Shown: piece after piece, positions 1 to 6,872 of the stretch
Layout of the letters: each line of letters opens with the position of its first letter
How positions within the stretch are numbered: position 1 is the first letter of the stretch
DNA from: Actinomycetota bacterium
GTDB taxonomy: Bacteria > Actinomycetota > Acidimicrobiia > Acidimicrobiales > Ilumatobacteraceae
Length of the DNA stretch: 11,361 nt
Reading direction: 5' to 3'
NCBI GenBank assembly: GCA_009705435.1
Contig: WLTJ01000027.1
Span: 1 to 11,361 of the forward strand
Position numbers and translations under genes: made by a program
The notes under the pieces: generated by a model
The model's database searches: none
What the model saw: the letters and a program-made list of their open reading frames with translations, nothing else
What the model was told of the DNA's origin: nothing

Positions 1-991
1 AGTCAACATCCATGCCACGTTCAAAGTGGCCCGAGCAGACGCGTGCGAACGCCAAACGGTCGCGGTGATTGGGATCCATATTGGCTTGAATCTTGAAGAC
101 AAAACCAGAGAATGAACTCTCGAGCGGGCGCTCTTTTTCCGCTAAGTCAAGGCGAGGTAACGGGGCAGGGGCGAGTTCGGTGACGGCATCGAGCAACGCT
201 CGCACACCGAAATTGGTCAATGCGGAACCCACAAAGACTGGCGTACTTTTACCAGCGAGAAATGATGGGATGTCAACATCGGCGCCTATGGCATCAAGCA
301 GAGAACAAGATTCAAGGGCAACTTTCCAAGCGTCACCTTCTTCGGCGGCAGCACGTTCGGTGTCAACGATTTCTTCTGGGGCTGCGGCTGCACCACGTGC
401 AGTGCGGGTGTACTTCGTGAACAAACCTGTGCGACGATCAATCGTGCCGCGAAAGTCACCAGGCTGACCGACTGGCCATGTGGCAGGTGTTGGGCGGAGT
501 CCGATTTGTTGTTCCACTTCATCTAGGAGTTCAAGTGGATCGCGCCCTGGGCGATCGAACTTGTTGAAGAAGGTGAGAACTGGCAAATTACGTGAACGAC
601 AAACATGGAAGAGTTTTAACGTTTGTGCTTCAATGCCCTTGGCAGTGTCAAGCACCATGATCACCGCATCCACGGCTGCCAACACGCGATAAGTGTCCTC
701 ACTGAAATCGCGGTGACCGGGAGTGTCCAGCAAGTTGAAAACAAGATCGCGATAGGGGAATTGCAGAACTGTGGAAGAGATAGAAATGCCACGTTGGCGT
801 TCCATCTCCATCCAGTCTGAAGTCGCCGAACGTTGCCCAGCGCGAGCGCGCACCGAACCGGCTTCTTGAACAGCTCCGGCGTACAGCAAGAATTTTTCAG
901 TGAGGCTCGTTTTACCAGCGTCAGGGTGACTGATGATCGCGAAGGTGCGACGACGCACAGCCTCTTCGGAGATATTGTCACTGGTTTCCAT
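1..991 (-). CDS. prfC: Peptide chain release factor 3 (RF3), N-terminal part, runs off left edge
   Basis: RF3 is a translational GTPase that removes RF1/RF2 from the ribosome after peptide release. Reading from ATG at 991, 330 codons are open to the window edge. The translation carries G1 SHPDAGKTS (residues 21-29), the RF3-typical DWMEMERQRGIS segment (59-70), G3 DTPGH (89-93), followed by FSEDTYR, and G4 NKFD (143-146). Near the edge it has FVFKIQANMDPNHRDR, a hallmark of RF3 rather than EF-G or LepA. The family is about 530 residues, so roughly the last 200 (C-terminal domain) are missing only because the window ends. No clear SD precedes the ATG. Another ATG five bases upstream (996) opens a different, non-homologous frame. 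The gene is divergent from the VIT1-type gene, with a 77-base shared upstream gap. Confidence 0.95.
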   Translation of the reverse strand, partial: METSDNISEEAVRRRTFAIISHPDAGKTSLTEKFLLYAGAVQEAGSVRARAGQRSATSDWMEMERQRGISISSTVLQFPYRDLVFNLLDTPGHRDFSEDTYRVLAAVDAVIMVLDTAKGIEAQTLKLFHVCRSRNLPVLTFFNKFDRPGRDPLELLDEVEQQIGLRPTPATWPVGQPGDFRGTIDRRTGLFTKYTRTARGAAAAPEEIVDTERAAAEEGDAWKVALESCSLLDAIGADVDIPSFLAGKSTPVFVGSALTNFGVRALLDAVTELAPAPLPRLDLAEKERPLESSFSGFVFKIQANMDPNHRDRLAFARVCSGHFERGMDVD

Positions 992-1032
992 GGCATAACG
1001 AGGGTACAGGCATACTGCTCGAAGTGAAGGCT

Positions 1033-1062
1033 TTGGCACGTTTACAAAATCAGGAGTATGTT
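1033..1062 (+). promoter_or_regulatory. Possible promoter of the VIT1-type gene
   Basis: TTGGCA at 1033-1038 differs from the sigma-70 -35 consensus at one base. After an 18-base spacer comes TATGTT (1057-1062), a moderate -10 (4 of 6). Transcription would start at about 1069, which is the ATG chosen for the gene, so the message could be leaderless. This is pattern matching only; a GGGG at 1063-1066 sits too close to the ATG to be a normal SD. Confidence 0.3.
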
Positions 1063-1068
1063 GGGGAT

Positions 1069-1764
1069 ATGTCATTAGAAGGCGAAAAGCATTTCAGTCA
1101 GCGCACGGGTATCTTGCGTGCTGCCGTTCTTGGCGCTAACGATGGCATCATTTCCACCGCATGTTTGATCCTCGGCGTGGCTGCATCCGATGCGACTCGA
1201 GATGCAATTTTGGTCGCTGGAATGGCGGGCTTGGTGGCAGGTTCGGCCTCAATGGCCATCGGCGAATATGTGTCAGTAAGTTCGCAACGCGACTCTGAAC
1301 GCGCCGATATCGCCAAGGAAATTTGGGAGTTGGAACATACCCCGGAACGTGAACTTGCAGAATTGACATCGATCTATCAGTCCAAGGGACTATCTCCTGC
1401 TCTCGCCAAAGAAGTAGCCGAAGAATTGACGAAGCACGATGCGTTGACGATTCACCTCGCTGAAGAACTTGGCATTCATCGTGCAAATCTGGCGCAACCA
1501 TTTCAAGCCGCAGTGAGTTCAGCGGGGTCATTTGCCGTAGGCGCTGGTATCCCGGTTTTGGCTGCCGCATTGACGTCAGATTCGAACAGAATCGGCGTCA
1601 CGATTGGGGTTGTTTTCCTTGCGCTCTTGGGCCTCGGTTCAACTTCAGCGAGTTTTGGTGGTGTAAAACCAGGGCGGCCGATGTTGCGCATTGTCCTTGG
1701 CGGTGCGGTGGCGATGGCTTTCACTATGGTCGTTGGCAATGTGTTTGGTGCCGCGGTCAACTAG
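1069..1764 (+). CDS. VIT1/CCC1 family iron/manganese transporter
   Basis: This is a membrane transporter of the VIT1/CCC1 family, which moves Fe2+ or Mn2+ out of the cytosol. The 231-residue protein starts with the family pattern H-x-S-x-R (residues 8-12), then RAAVLGANDGIIST (17-30) in the first membrane helix and GSASMAIGEYVSVSSQRD (58-75) in the second. Asp25, Met62 and Glu66 match positions known in the family to line the metal path. Residues about 72-145 form a Glu/His-rich helical region like the cytoplasmic metal-binding domain, followed by three more membrane segments (about 148-168, 175-195, 208-228). Length fits bacterial members. An in-frame GTG at 1024 would add 15 residues, but homology begins at the ATG at 1069. 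It appears monocistronic or loosely linked to the thiolase 61 bases downstream. Metal specificity cannot be read from sequence. Confidence 0.92.
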   Translation: MSLEGEKHFSQRTGILRAAVLGANDGIISTACLILGVAASDATRDAILVAGMAGLVAGSASMAIGEYVSVSSQRDSERADIAKEIWELEHTPERELAELTSIYQSKGLSPALAKEVAEELTKHDALTIHLAEELGIHRANLAQPFQAAVSSAGSFAVGAGIPVLAAALTSDSNRIGVTIGVVFLALLGLGSTSASFGGVKPGRPMLRIVLGGAVAMAFTMVVGNVFGAAVN

Positions 1765-1825
1765 CCACTGAGCGAAATAGCTACGGATATCGCTGGTTTG
1801 GGTTGCGGCGGTTAGCGTGGAATCT

Positions 1826-2983
1826 ATGAGCAACATTCCTACCGCATACATCATTGACGCCGTCCGTACGCCTGTTGGTCGCCGAGGTGGAGGTCTGTCA
1901 ACTGTGCACCCTGCCGACCTCGGAGCACACAGCATCAAGGCTTTGATGGAGCGCACCGGAGTTGACCCAAGCGCCGTTGATGATGTGGTCTTTGGCAATG
2001 TTGACTCAGTCGGCCCACAGTCTGGTTGTATCGCTCGGACATGTTGGTTAACCGCTGGTCTGCCGCAACACGTACCAGGTACAACGATTGATCGTCAATG
2101 TGGTTCCGCTCAGCAGTCGGTGCATTTCGCTGCGCAAGCGGTGATGAGCGGCACGATGGATCTAGTGGTCGCTGGTGGCGTGCAAAACATGAGCATGATT
2201 CCGATTTCATCTGCCATGACAGCGGGACAGGCCCTCGGATTTGAGGATCCCTTTACTGGTTCACCTGGTTGGGTCGCGCGTTATGGGGCGAATGAAGTGA
2301 GTCAATTCGTTGGCGCTGAAATGATGGTTGATAAATGGAATCTGTCGCGTGAAGAGATGGAAGAGTTTGCTGTTGAGTCTCACATTCGAGCCATCAAGGC
2401 TCGCGCCGAGGGTCGTTTTGAAAATGAGATCGCTCCGCTGAATGGCGTGCAGCATGATGAAGGTCCCCGCGAACCAAATTGGGAAAAGATTCGTTCGTTA
2501 CAGACACTGACCCCTGGTGGTCGTTTGACTGCAGCTTGTGCGAGTCAGATTTCTGATGGTTCGGCAGCGTTATTGATCGCCAACGAACTAGCGGTGAAGA
2601 CGCATGGTCTCAAGCCGCGAGCACGTATCCATCACATGAGCGTGTTGGCTGATGATCCGATCATGATGTTGTCGGCACCGATACCCGCAACTCGCAGAGC
2701 ATTGCTCAAAGCGGGGATGACGATTGATGACATTGACTTGGTAGAAATCAATGAGGCATTCGCCCCGGTCGTGATGGCTTGGATGCGCGAAATCGGTTGC
2801 GATCGCGCCAAGGTCAATGTCAATGGTGGCGCTATTGCGCTTGGTCATCCGTTAGGTGCGACTGGCGCTCGTTTGATGACGACATTGCTCAATGAATTGG
2901 AGCGTACTGGTGGCCGTTTCGGTCTGCAGACAATGTGTGAAGGTGGCGGTCAGGCCAACGTCACCATTATCGAACGCCTCTGA
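1826..2983 (+). CDS. Acetyl-CoA acetyltransferase / 3-ketoacyl-CoA thiolase
   Basis: This thiolase cleaves 3-ketoacyl-CoA with CoA, or condenses two acyl-CoAs in reverse. The 385-residue protein has the complete catalytic set. The nucleophile Cys92 lies in DRQCGSAQQ, NEAF is at 309-312, the active-site His341 is in GGAIALGHPLGATGAR (334-349), and the second catalytic Cys371 is in MCEGGGQANV. Length is normal for the family. WLTAGLPQHV and the DRQCGS context resemble actinobacterial FadA5/FadA6-type thiolases, which act in sterol side-chain or ring degradation, but substrate is not determinable from one gene and no other beta-oxidation gene is present here. An in-frame GTG at 1817 would add three residues; ATG 1826 fits the family start better. 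The last codons and stop lie inside the first copy of a 34-bp tandem repeat. Confidence 0.93.
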   Translation: MSNIPTAYIIDAVRTPVGRRGGGLSTVHPADLGAHSIKALMERTGVDPSAVDDVVFGNVDSVGPQSGCIARTCWLTAGLPQHVPGTTIDRQCGSAQQSVHFAAQAVMSGTMDLVVAGGVQNMSMIPISSAMTAGQALGFEDPFTGSPGWVARYGANEVSQFVGAEMMVDKWNLSREEMEEFAVESHIRAIKARAEGRFENEIAPLNGVQHDEGPREPNWEKIRSLQTLTPGGRLTAACASQISDGSAALLIANELAVKTHGLKPRARIHHMSVLADDPIMMLSAPIPATRRALLKAGMTIDDIDLVEINEAFAPVVMAWMREIGCDRAKVNVNGGAIALGHPLGATGARLMTTLLNELERTGGRFGLQTMCEGGGQANVTIIERL

Positions 2984-3052
2984 TCTCTTCGTTCTACGAG
3001 GTATTGAACGCCTCTGATCTCTTCGTTCTACGAGGTATTGAACGCCTCTGAT
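2972..3052. repeat. 34-bp tandem repeat, about 2.4 copies, across a convergent gene junction
   Basis: Two identical 34-base units occupy 2972-3005 and 3006-3039, and the first 13 bases of a third copy occupy 3040-3052. The first unit begins in the last codons of the thiolase and includes its TGA (2981-2983), so each full copy repeats that coding end. The third copy stops where the DAO-family gene's stop codon begins (complement of 3052-3054). Short complementary arms (GAACG/CGTTC within a unit, GAGG/CCTC across units) could fold, but no strong GC stem followed by a T-run is present, so this is not a convincing intrinsic terminator. Confidence 0.95.
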
Positions 3053-4485
3053 TAACTATCAAAACCGAGGCCGAGTCGATCCAGGGACTTCAACCAAAGG
3101 TTGCGTTTGCCAGTTTTATCCTCGTGGTTCAGACTCCAGCGCGTGGCCTGGATCCCAATGAACTTGAAGGGCTCAGGCGGAAACGGCAAAGGCTTGCTTC
3201 GAACAAACTTCGTTTCAGTCGCTTGGGTTTTTTGACCATCAATCAAATCCAGCATGACCTGCGCACCGAAACGTGAAGAGGCGACACCGAGTCCCGTGTA
3301 GCCCAAGGCATATCCGACGCGACCCTTCATGGCTTGTCCCCAAAATACGCAGTAGCGCGAACAGGTATCAATGGCGCCGCCCCACATATGGGAAAACTTC
3401 ACACCTTCAAGTTGCGGAAATGTTTGGAAAAAATGACGGCTCAATTTAGCCCAACTTTCAGGGCGACTCTCTAACTCCGTGGAGACCTTGCCACCGAAAT
3501 AATAAATCGCATCGTAGCCACCCCATAAAATACGGTTATCGGCGGTGAGGCGGTAATAGTGAAATTGATTAGGAATATCGGAGAGTCCTTGACGGCGCAG
3601 CCATCCAATGCTCTGTAACTGCTCCGGGGTCAAGGGTTCGGTGACCATGCAGTAGTCATAGACCGGAGCGATGTAGTTATTGAGTCGTTTCAATAGTGGC
3701 TTGAAAGCATTTGTTGCAAGTGCAACCTTGCGCGCTTGAATTTTTCCCAAGGGGGTCGTGACTAAAACGCCAGCCCCTTCATTCTCAATAGATGTGGCTT
3801 TCGTGTCTTCGTAGATACGCACGCCTAACGAAAGAGCGGCTGCTTTAAGACCCCAGGCGAGGCGAGCCGGATCGACAATCGCCGCTCTGTCATGAACCCA
3901 CAATCCACCCGTGTATGTTGGTGAATTGACCTCTGAGCGCATCTGTTCTTGATCCAGCCACGTCACCTTTTGTCCCAGTGAGGAGATCTGCAGATACTCA
4001 TCATGCATTTCATCTAGATAACTCTGGGGATGCGCTGTCGTGCCGATTTCAATGACGCCGTTGCGCTCAAAAGCGCAATCAATCTTGTAGTGCTTGATGG
4101 CGGCTTCAATCGCATTGAGATTGGCAATACCAAGTTCTTCAAGGAGTTTGAGTTCCTTCGGAAATCGTTCCTTGCCATTAGTTACACCGTGAGTCAATGA
4201 GGCGTCCATAAAGCCACCGTTACGACCGCTAGCAGCTGCACCAACTTGTTGAGCATCAATCAGTAAAACATCACGCGCTGGGTCACGTTCTTTGGCGATG
4301 ATGGCTGTCCACAAACCCGTGTAGCCACCGCCGATGATGCACAAATCGCATGTTTCATTGCGTACCAGCGTGGGATGGGGTACTGGCTGATCGGCATCTT
4401 CAAGCCAATAGGGATATTGGTCAGCATCGGCAATGGCCTCAAGACTGAGAGATTCAAACTCTGCTTGATGATTGGCGGAACTCAC
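3052..4485 (-). CDS. FAD-dependent oxidoreductase, DAO family (gamma-glutamylputrescine oxidase-like)
   Basis: This is a flavoprotein of the D-amino-acid oxidase superfamily, which oxidises amines or secondary amino acids using FAD. The 477-residue protein has the Rossmann motif GGGYTG (52-57, after CDLCII), the FAD-contacting ASGRNGGF (85-92), and a C-terminal GYTGLGV (395-401) typical of the fold. The segment before the Rossmann fold, with a YPYWLEDA motif at about 24-31, resembles PuuB/OrdL-type gamma-glutamylputrescine oxidases, so polyamine or amino-acid catabolism is plausible but unproven. No signal peptide is seen. The start is GTG at 4485, supported by GAGG seven bases upstream. It follows the PAP2 gene by 13 bases, and its SD lies inside a hairpin spanning that gene's stop, so it is probably translated by coupling. 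No other polyamine genes are nearby. Confidence 0.88.
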   Translation of the reverse strand: MSSANHQAEFESLSLEAIADADQYPYWLEDADQPVPHPTLVRNETCDLCIIGGGYTGLWTAIIAKERDPARDVLLIDAQQVGAAASGRNGGFMDASLTHGVTNGKERFPKELKLLEELGIANLNAIEAAIKHYKIDCAFERNGVIEIGTTAHPQSYLDEMHDEYLQISSLGQKVTWLDQEQMRSEVNSPTYTGGLWVHDRAAIVDPARLAWGLKAAALSLGVRIYEDTKATSIENEGAGVLVTTPLGKIQARKVALATNAFKPLLKRLNNYIAPVYDYCMVTEPLTPEQLQSIGWLRRQGLSDIPNQFHYYRLTADNRILWGGYDAIYYFGGKVSTELESRPESWAKLSRHFFQTFPQLEGVKFSHMWGGAIDTCSRYCVFWGQAMKGRVGYALGYTGLGVASSRFGAQVMLDLIDGQKTQATETKFVRSKPLPFPPEPFKFIGIQATRWSLNHEDKTGKRNLWLKSLDRLGLGFDS

Positions 4486-4492
4486 TGTGACA

Positions 4493-4509
4493 CCTCGGTT
4501 ACTCCGAGG
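4493..4509 (-). promoter_or_regulatory. Hairpin enclosing upstream stop codon and sequestering the downstream SD
   Basis: A perfect 6-bp inverted repeat (arms 4504-4509 and 4493-4498, CCTCGG/CCGAGG) with a 5-base loop lies at the PAP2/DAO junction. The PAP2 stop TAA (4501-4499) is in the loop. The DAO gene's SD GAGG (4496-4493) is in the 3' arm. There is no T-run after it, so it does not look like a terminator. A ribosome reaching the PAP2 stop would open the stem, which is the usual layout for translational coupling. Confidence 0.55.
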
Positions 4510-5422
4510 CTAGCGGAGAATGGGTTGCCCTCTTGGACTCCCATCGATCCCAAAACCAGAATGAGGCAGCGACATATGCCCAGCCGGCGAGAATATCGGT
4601 GACATAGTGTTCGCCGAAGTACACCAAGGTGACTGCCATCGCAAAGGGAAACAAAACCGCAGTCCAACGCATCCAGACTCGTGGAAATTTTCTCCAAAAG
4701 AAGACAACCACAAACAAGGCGAAGGCGGCATGCAAAGACGGCAGAGCAGCAGTGGGATTGGCCCATTGTTGACCTCGTAATAACACATTGCTGACAGTTT
4801 CAAGTCCGAGCCAACTCCAGCCACGTCCAGTTGTGCGTTGCAGGGGTTCGAGGATCTGATACCCGTATTTGTCGCTGGCTGCCATCCAAGGTGGCACAGT
4901 CGGTGCGACAATATAAGTCAGTACGCCAGCGAATAACACAGTGGCGAATCGCCGCATGTAGCGCACCCATTCATGGCGATAGCGAACCCATAGATAGACC
5001 GAGGTTGCTACGGGAACAAAAAAATGGGTGAAATACACCAAGGATCCAACGACGTCATACCAGCGAATCTGTTGATGCCAGAAATGTTCCTGTATCCAAA
5101 CATTCGGGTCATGACCGATGAATAGAAATTTGTCAATGTTACGAGGCAATTCAACTTGCAGCGGAAAACCTAATGAGTCAGCTGTGCCGCGGCTGTAATC
5201 GTAAGACAACCACATCGCCGCATAAAAGAGAAGATCGCCAATCATTTGTAGTTGTTTACGTTTTGGTTGACCGACATTGCCGACAACGAAAGCAGCTGCA
5301 ACCCAACTCAGGACTGCCATACGCGCCACAGGTAAACCATGTGTTTGAAATGACCAAAGAAATATCGCCCCGTAGGCGAGTAACAGCAATGATCGAGTTC
5401 TCTTGATGGTCAGATTGTTCAT
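4499..5422 (-). CDS. PAP2-family membrane protein, AUR1/inositol phosphorylceramide synthase-like
   Basis: This multi-pass membrane protein of the PAP2 superfamily acts on a phospho-lipid head group, as a lipid phosphatase or phosphotransferase. The 307-residue protein shows the PAP2 C2 motif ALPSLHAAF with His231, and the C3 motif GEHYVTDILAGW with His272 and Asp276. These are the residues used for phosphoryl transfer in the family. PTVPPWM (174-180) and the spacing match the PAP2_3/AUR1-like branch rather than small PgpB-type phosphatases. Hydrophobic segments are visible at about 12-25, 34-50, 124-147, 160-174, 230-243, 256-269 and 276-290. ATG 5422 has no clear SD. It lies 50 bases after the coxM-like gene and 13 bases before the DAO gene on the same strand. 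Whether it is a phosphatase or an inositol-phosphate lipid synthase is undecided. Confidence 0.85.
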   Translation of the reverse strand: MNNLTIKRTRSLLLLAYGAIFLWSFQTHGLPVARMAVLSWVAAAFVVGNVGQPKRKQLQMIGDLLFYAAMWLSYDYSRGTADSLGFPLQVELPRNIDKFLFIGHDPNVWIQEHFWHQQIRWYDVVGSLVYFTHFFVPVATSVYLWVRYRHEWVRYMRRFATVLFAGVLTYIVAPTVPPWMAASDKYGYQILEPLQRTTGRGWSWLGLETVSNVLLRGQQWANPTAALPSLHAAFALFVVVFFWRKFPRVWMRWTAVLFPFAMAVTLVYFGEHYVTDILAGWAYVAASFWFWDRWESKRATHSPLASE

Positions 5423-5434
5423 AGGTGAACGACC

Positions 5435-5459
5435 AAAAATCGCCGACCGTTTAGGGTCG
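5435..5459 (-). terminator. Weak candidate terminator between coxM-like and PAP2 genes
   Basis: On the minus strand a 5-bp stem CGACC/GGTCG (5455-5459 with 5444-5448, loop of six) is followed after four bases by TTTTT (5439-5435). The stem is short and the gap before the T-run is suboptimal, so read-through into the PAP2 gene is likely even if it functions. Confidence 0.25.
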
Positions 5460-5472
5460 ACATGTTGGGGCC

Positions 5473-6297
5473 TTAGGCGCTGGCTTGTTCGAGAGCCCTG
5501 CGCACCAAAACCTTGGCGAGATGGGTGCGGTACTCAACGCTGGCGTTGTTGTCTGGTGAAGGCTCGGCATCATCTGCGGCGAGTGCAGCAGCGTCAGCAA
5601 TAGAGGCTCCACCAGCAAGAGCCTTGCTGACAGCGCTAGCCAAGATTGGAGTCTGACCCATATTCACTAGGGCCACACCCGAACCATGACTGCCTCGCCA
5701 TGCGGCTACGCCGACGATTGCCCAATCTTGCGCACGACGATTGAACTTCTGGAAACTCCAGCCCGCACCATTCATTTTTGGTACGCGGATTTCGGTGAGC
5801 ATTTCATCTTCCGCAAGGTCTGACTGCAAGAAGCCGTGAAAGAAACTTGAGGCTGGGATTTCGCGCGTTCCATTCGGACCTTGCACGACGTATGTTGCAC
5901 CCAACGCGAGGGTGGTTGCAGGAAGATCAGATGCAGGATCGGCATGAGCAATTGATCCACCGATCGTGCCGCGATGGCGAACCTGTGGGTCGCCAACATA
6001 TCCGGCAGCGTGGGCCAAGAGTGGAGCATGTTGCGCCAACACGGCAGACTTCTCGACATCCATATGGCGCGTCATCGCTCCGATTGCGATGTGATCTCCA
6101 GCATCTTTGATGTATGAAAGATCTGTAATACGGCCGACATCAACGAGAACTGATGGTGCAACCAAGCGCAACTTCATTAACGGCAACAAACTGTGGCCAC
6201 CGGCGAGGAACTTGGCGTCCGAACCATGCTGACCAATAAGTGAAATAGCTTCGGCGGCCGAACTGGCGCGGACGTAATCAAATGCTGCGGGGATCAT
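5473..6297 (-). CDS. coxM: Molybdenum hydroxylase FAD-binding (medium) subunit, CoxM-like
   Basis: This is the FAD subunit of a CO dehydrogenase/xanthine dehydrogenase-type enzyme, passing electrons from the iron-sulfur subunit to an acceptor. The 274-residue protein has both FAD-binding signatures: AGGHSLLPLMKLRL (32-45) and TIGGSIAHADPASD (111-124), and a normal C-terminal CO_deh_flav_C-like region. Length is standard (about 270-290). The start is ATG 6297, because homology begins there (MIPAAFDY) and a GAGG lies seven bases before it. Longer in-frame starts would run into the preceding gene. It begins 10 bases after the coxS-like stop, so the two are almost certainly co-transcribed. The gene symbol denotes family, not proven CO oxidation. 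Confidence 0.93.
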   Translation of the reverse strand: MIPAAFDYVRASSAAEAISLIGQHGSDAKFLAGGHSLLPLMKLRLVAPSVLVDVGRITDLSYIKDAGDHIAIGAMTRHMDVEKSAVLAQHAPLLAHAAGYVGDPQVRHRGTIGGSIAHADPASDLPATTLALGATYVVQGPNGTREIPASSFFHGFLQSDLAEDEMLTEIRVPKMNGAGWSFQKFNRRAQDWAIVGVAAWRGSHGSGVALVNMGQTPILASAVSKALAGGASIADAAALAADDAEPSPDNNASVEYRTHLAKVLVRRALEQASA

Positions 6298-6307
6298 TTC
6301 GTTTTCC

Positions 6308-6766
6308 TCACTTGCCTGCTGCGGCCAAAACGGCCTTGACAATGTTGTGGTATCCGGTGCAGCGACAGAGGTTTCCCTCAAGACCGATGCGCACTTCTTC
6401 CTCGGTTGGGTTAGGGATTTCTTTCAGCAAACTCGTGGCTGCCATGACCATTCCTGGGGTGCAATATCCGCACTGCAGACCATGGTTTTCCATGAACGCT
6501 TGTTGCATCGGGTGGAGAGTTCCATCAGCAGCGGCCATACCTTCAATGGTGGTGATATTTGCACCGTCGGCTTGTACTGCAAGGACTGTACAACTCTTGA
6601 CGGCTTCACCGTCAATGTGCAAACTGCAGGCTCCACAGGACGAAGTATCACAGCCAATGTTGGTGCCGGTGAGTTCAAGAACTTCGCGCACATACTGCAC
6701 AAGCAGTGTGCGTGGTTCAACCTCGCTGGTGTGCTTCTTTCCATTCACGGTGACTTGAATTTGCAC
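6308..6766 (-). CDS. coxS: Molybdenum hydroxylase [2Fe-2S] (small) subunit, CoxS-like
   Basis: This is the iron-sulfur subunit that relays electrons from the molybdenum cofactor to FAD. The 152-residue protein has the plant-ferredoxin-type cluster ligands Cys39, 44, 47 and 59 (GCDTSSCGAC and KSC), and the C-terminal helical-domain cluster ligands Cys99, 102, 134 and 136 (QCGYC, LCRCTGY). All eight are present. The start is GTG 6766, because the family begins MxIxVTVNG and AAGGGGA lies about eight bases upstream. An in-frame TTG at 6817 would add 17 non-conserved residues. Length is normal. It heads the coxS-coxM pair, with a 106-base upstream gap that holds candidate regulatory elements. Confidence 0.95.
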   Translation of the reverse strand: MQIQVTVNGKKHTSEVEPRTLLVQYVREVLELTGTNIGCDTSSCGACSLHIDGEAVKSCTVLAVQADGANITTIEGMAAADGTLHPMQQAFMENHGLQCGYCTPGMVMAATSLLKEIPNPTEEEVRIGLEGNLCRCTGYHNIVKAVLAAAGK

Positions 6767-6794
6767 GGTTTCATCCCCTTCAACAGCCGATGTC

Positions 6795-6816
6795 TGATTT
6801 GCACCGATGCAGATCA
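6795..6816 (-). promoter_or_regulatory. Operator-like dyad upstream of coxS
   Basis: A 22-base imperfect palindrome has 9 of 11 matching pairs. Outer arms are TGAT/ATCA, inner arms TGCA/TGCA, with a C-G pair at the centre. It ends 28 bases before the coxS start. As DNA it could bind a dimeric repressor or activator; as RNA it could fold into a small hairpin in the leader. No regulator gene is in the window to pair it with. Confidence 0.4.
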
Positions 6817-6868
6817 AATACCGGACGACCTATTCTGCCCGATTAGAGGTAAGCCTCAAGCACCGGAC
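6814..6868. repeat. Spaced direct repeat upstream of coxS
   Basis: Two 13-base copies of TCAA-NN-ACCGGAC (plus-strand sense) lie at 6814-6826 and 6856-6868, identical at 11 of 13 positions and spaced 42 bases, close to four helical turns. They bracket the candidate -35/-10. Tandem sites of this sort are typical of activator binding, but two copies alone are weak evidence. Confidence 0.4.
6831..6859 (-). promoter_or_regulatory. Possible promoter of coxS-coxM
   Basis: On the minus strand TTGAGG (6859-6854) and AGAATA (6836-6831) are separated by 17 bases, resembling a sigma-70-type promoter with a fair -35 and a weak -10. The predicted start near 6825 would put the dyad at 6795-6816 in the early leader. 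A TCTAAT box inside the spacer is an alternative -10 without a good -35. Confidence 0.25.
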
Positions 6869-6872
6869 ATCT

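Noticed and set aside
93..467. A 124-codon plus-strand frame in the first 500 bases
   Set aside because: It is antisense to the RF3 coding frame, which is strongly supported, and its Ser/Ala/Arg-rich translation matches no family.
661..996. A 111-codon open frame starting at ATG 996, overlapping prfC on the same strand
   Set aside because: It is the shifted frame of prfC. The frame from ATG 991 gives unmistakable RF3 motifs, while this one gives no recognisable domain.
1148..1570. A 140-codon minus-strand frame antisense to the VIT1-type gene
   Set aside because: No domain, no start signal, low-complexity Arg/Pro-rich translation; a shadow of the transporter gene.
2972..3052. Short direct repeats that could suggest a CRISPR array
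   Set aside because: The copies are head-to-tail with no spacers between them and no cas genes nearby; it is a simple tandem duplication.
2972..3055. Bidirectional intrinsic terminator at the convergent junction
   Set aside because: Only 4-5 bp stems with large loops can be drawn and no T-run follows on either strand.
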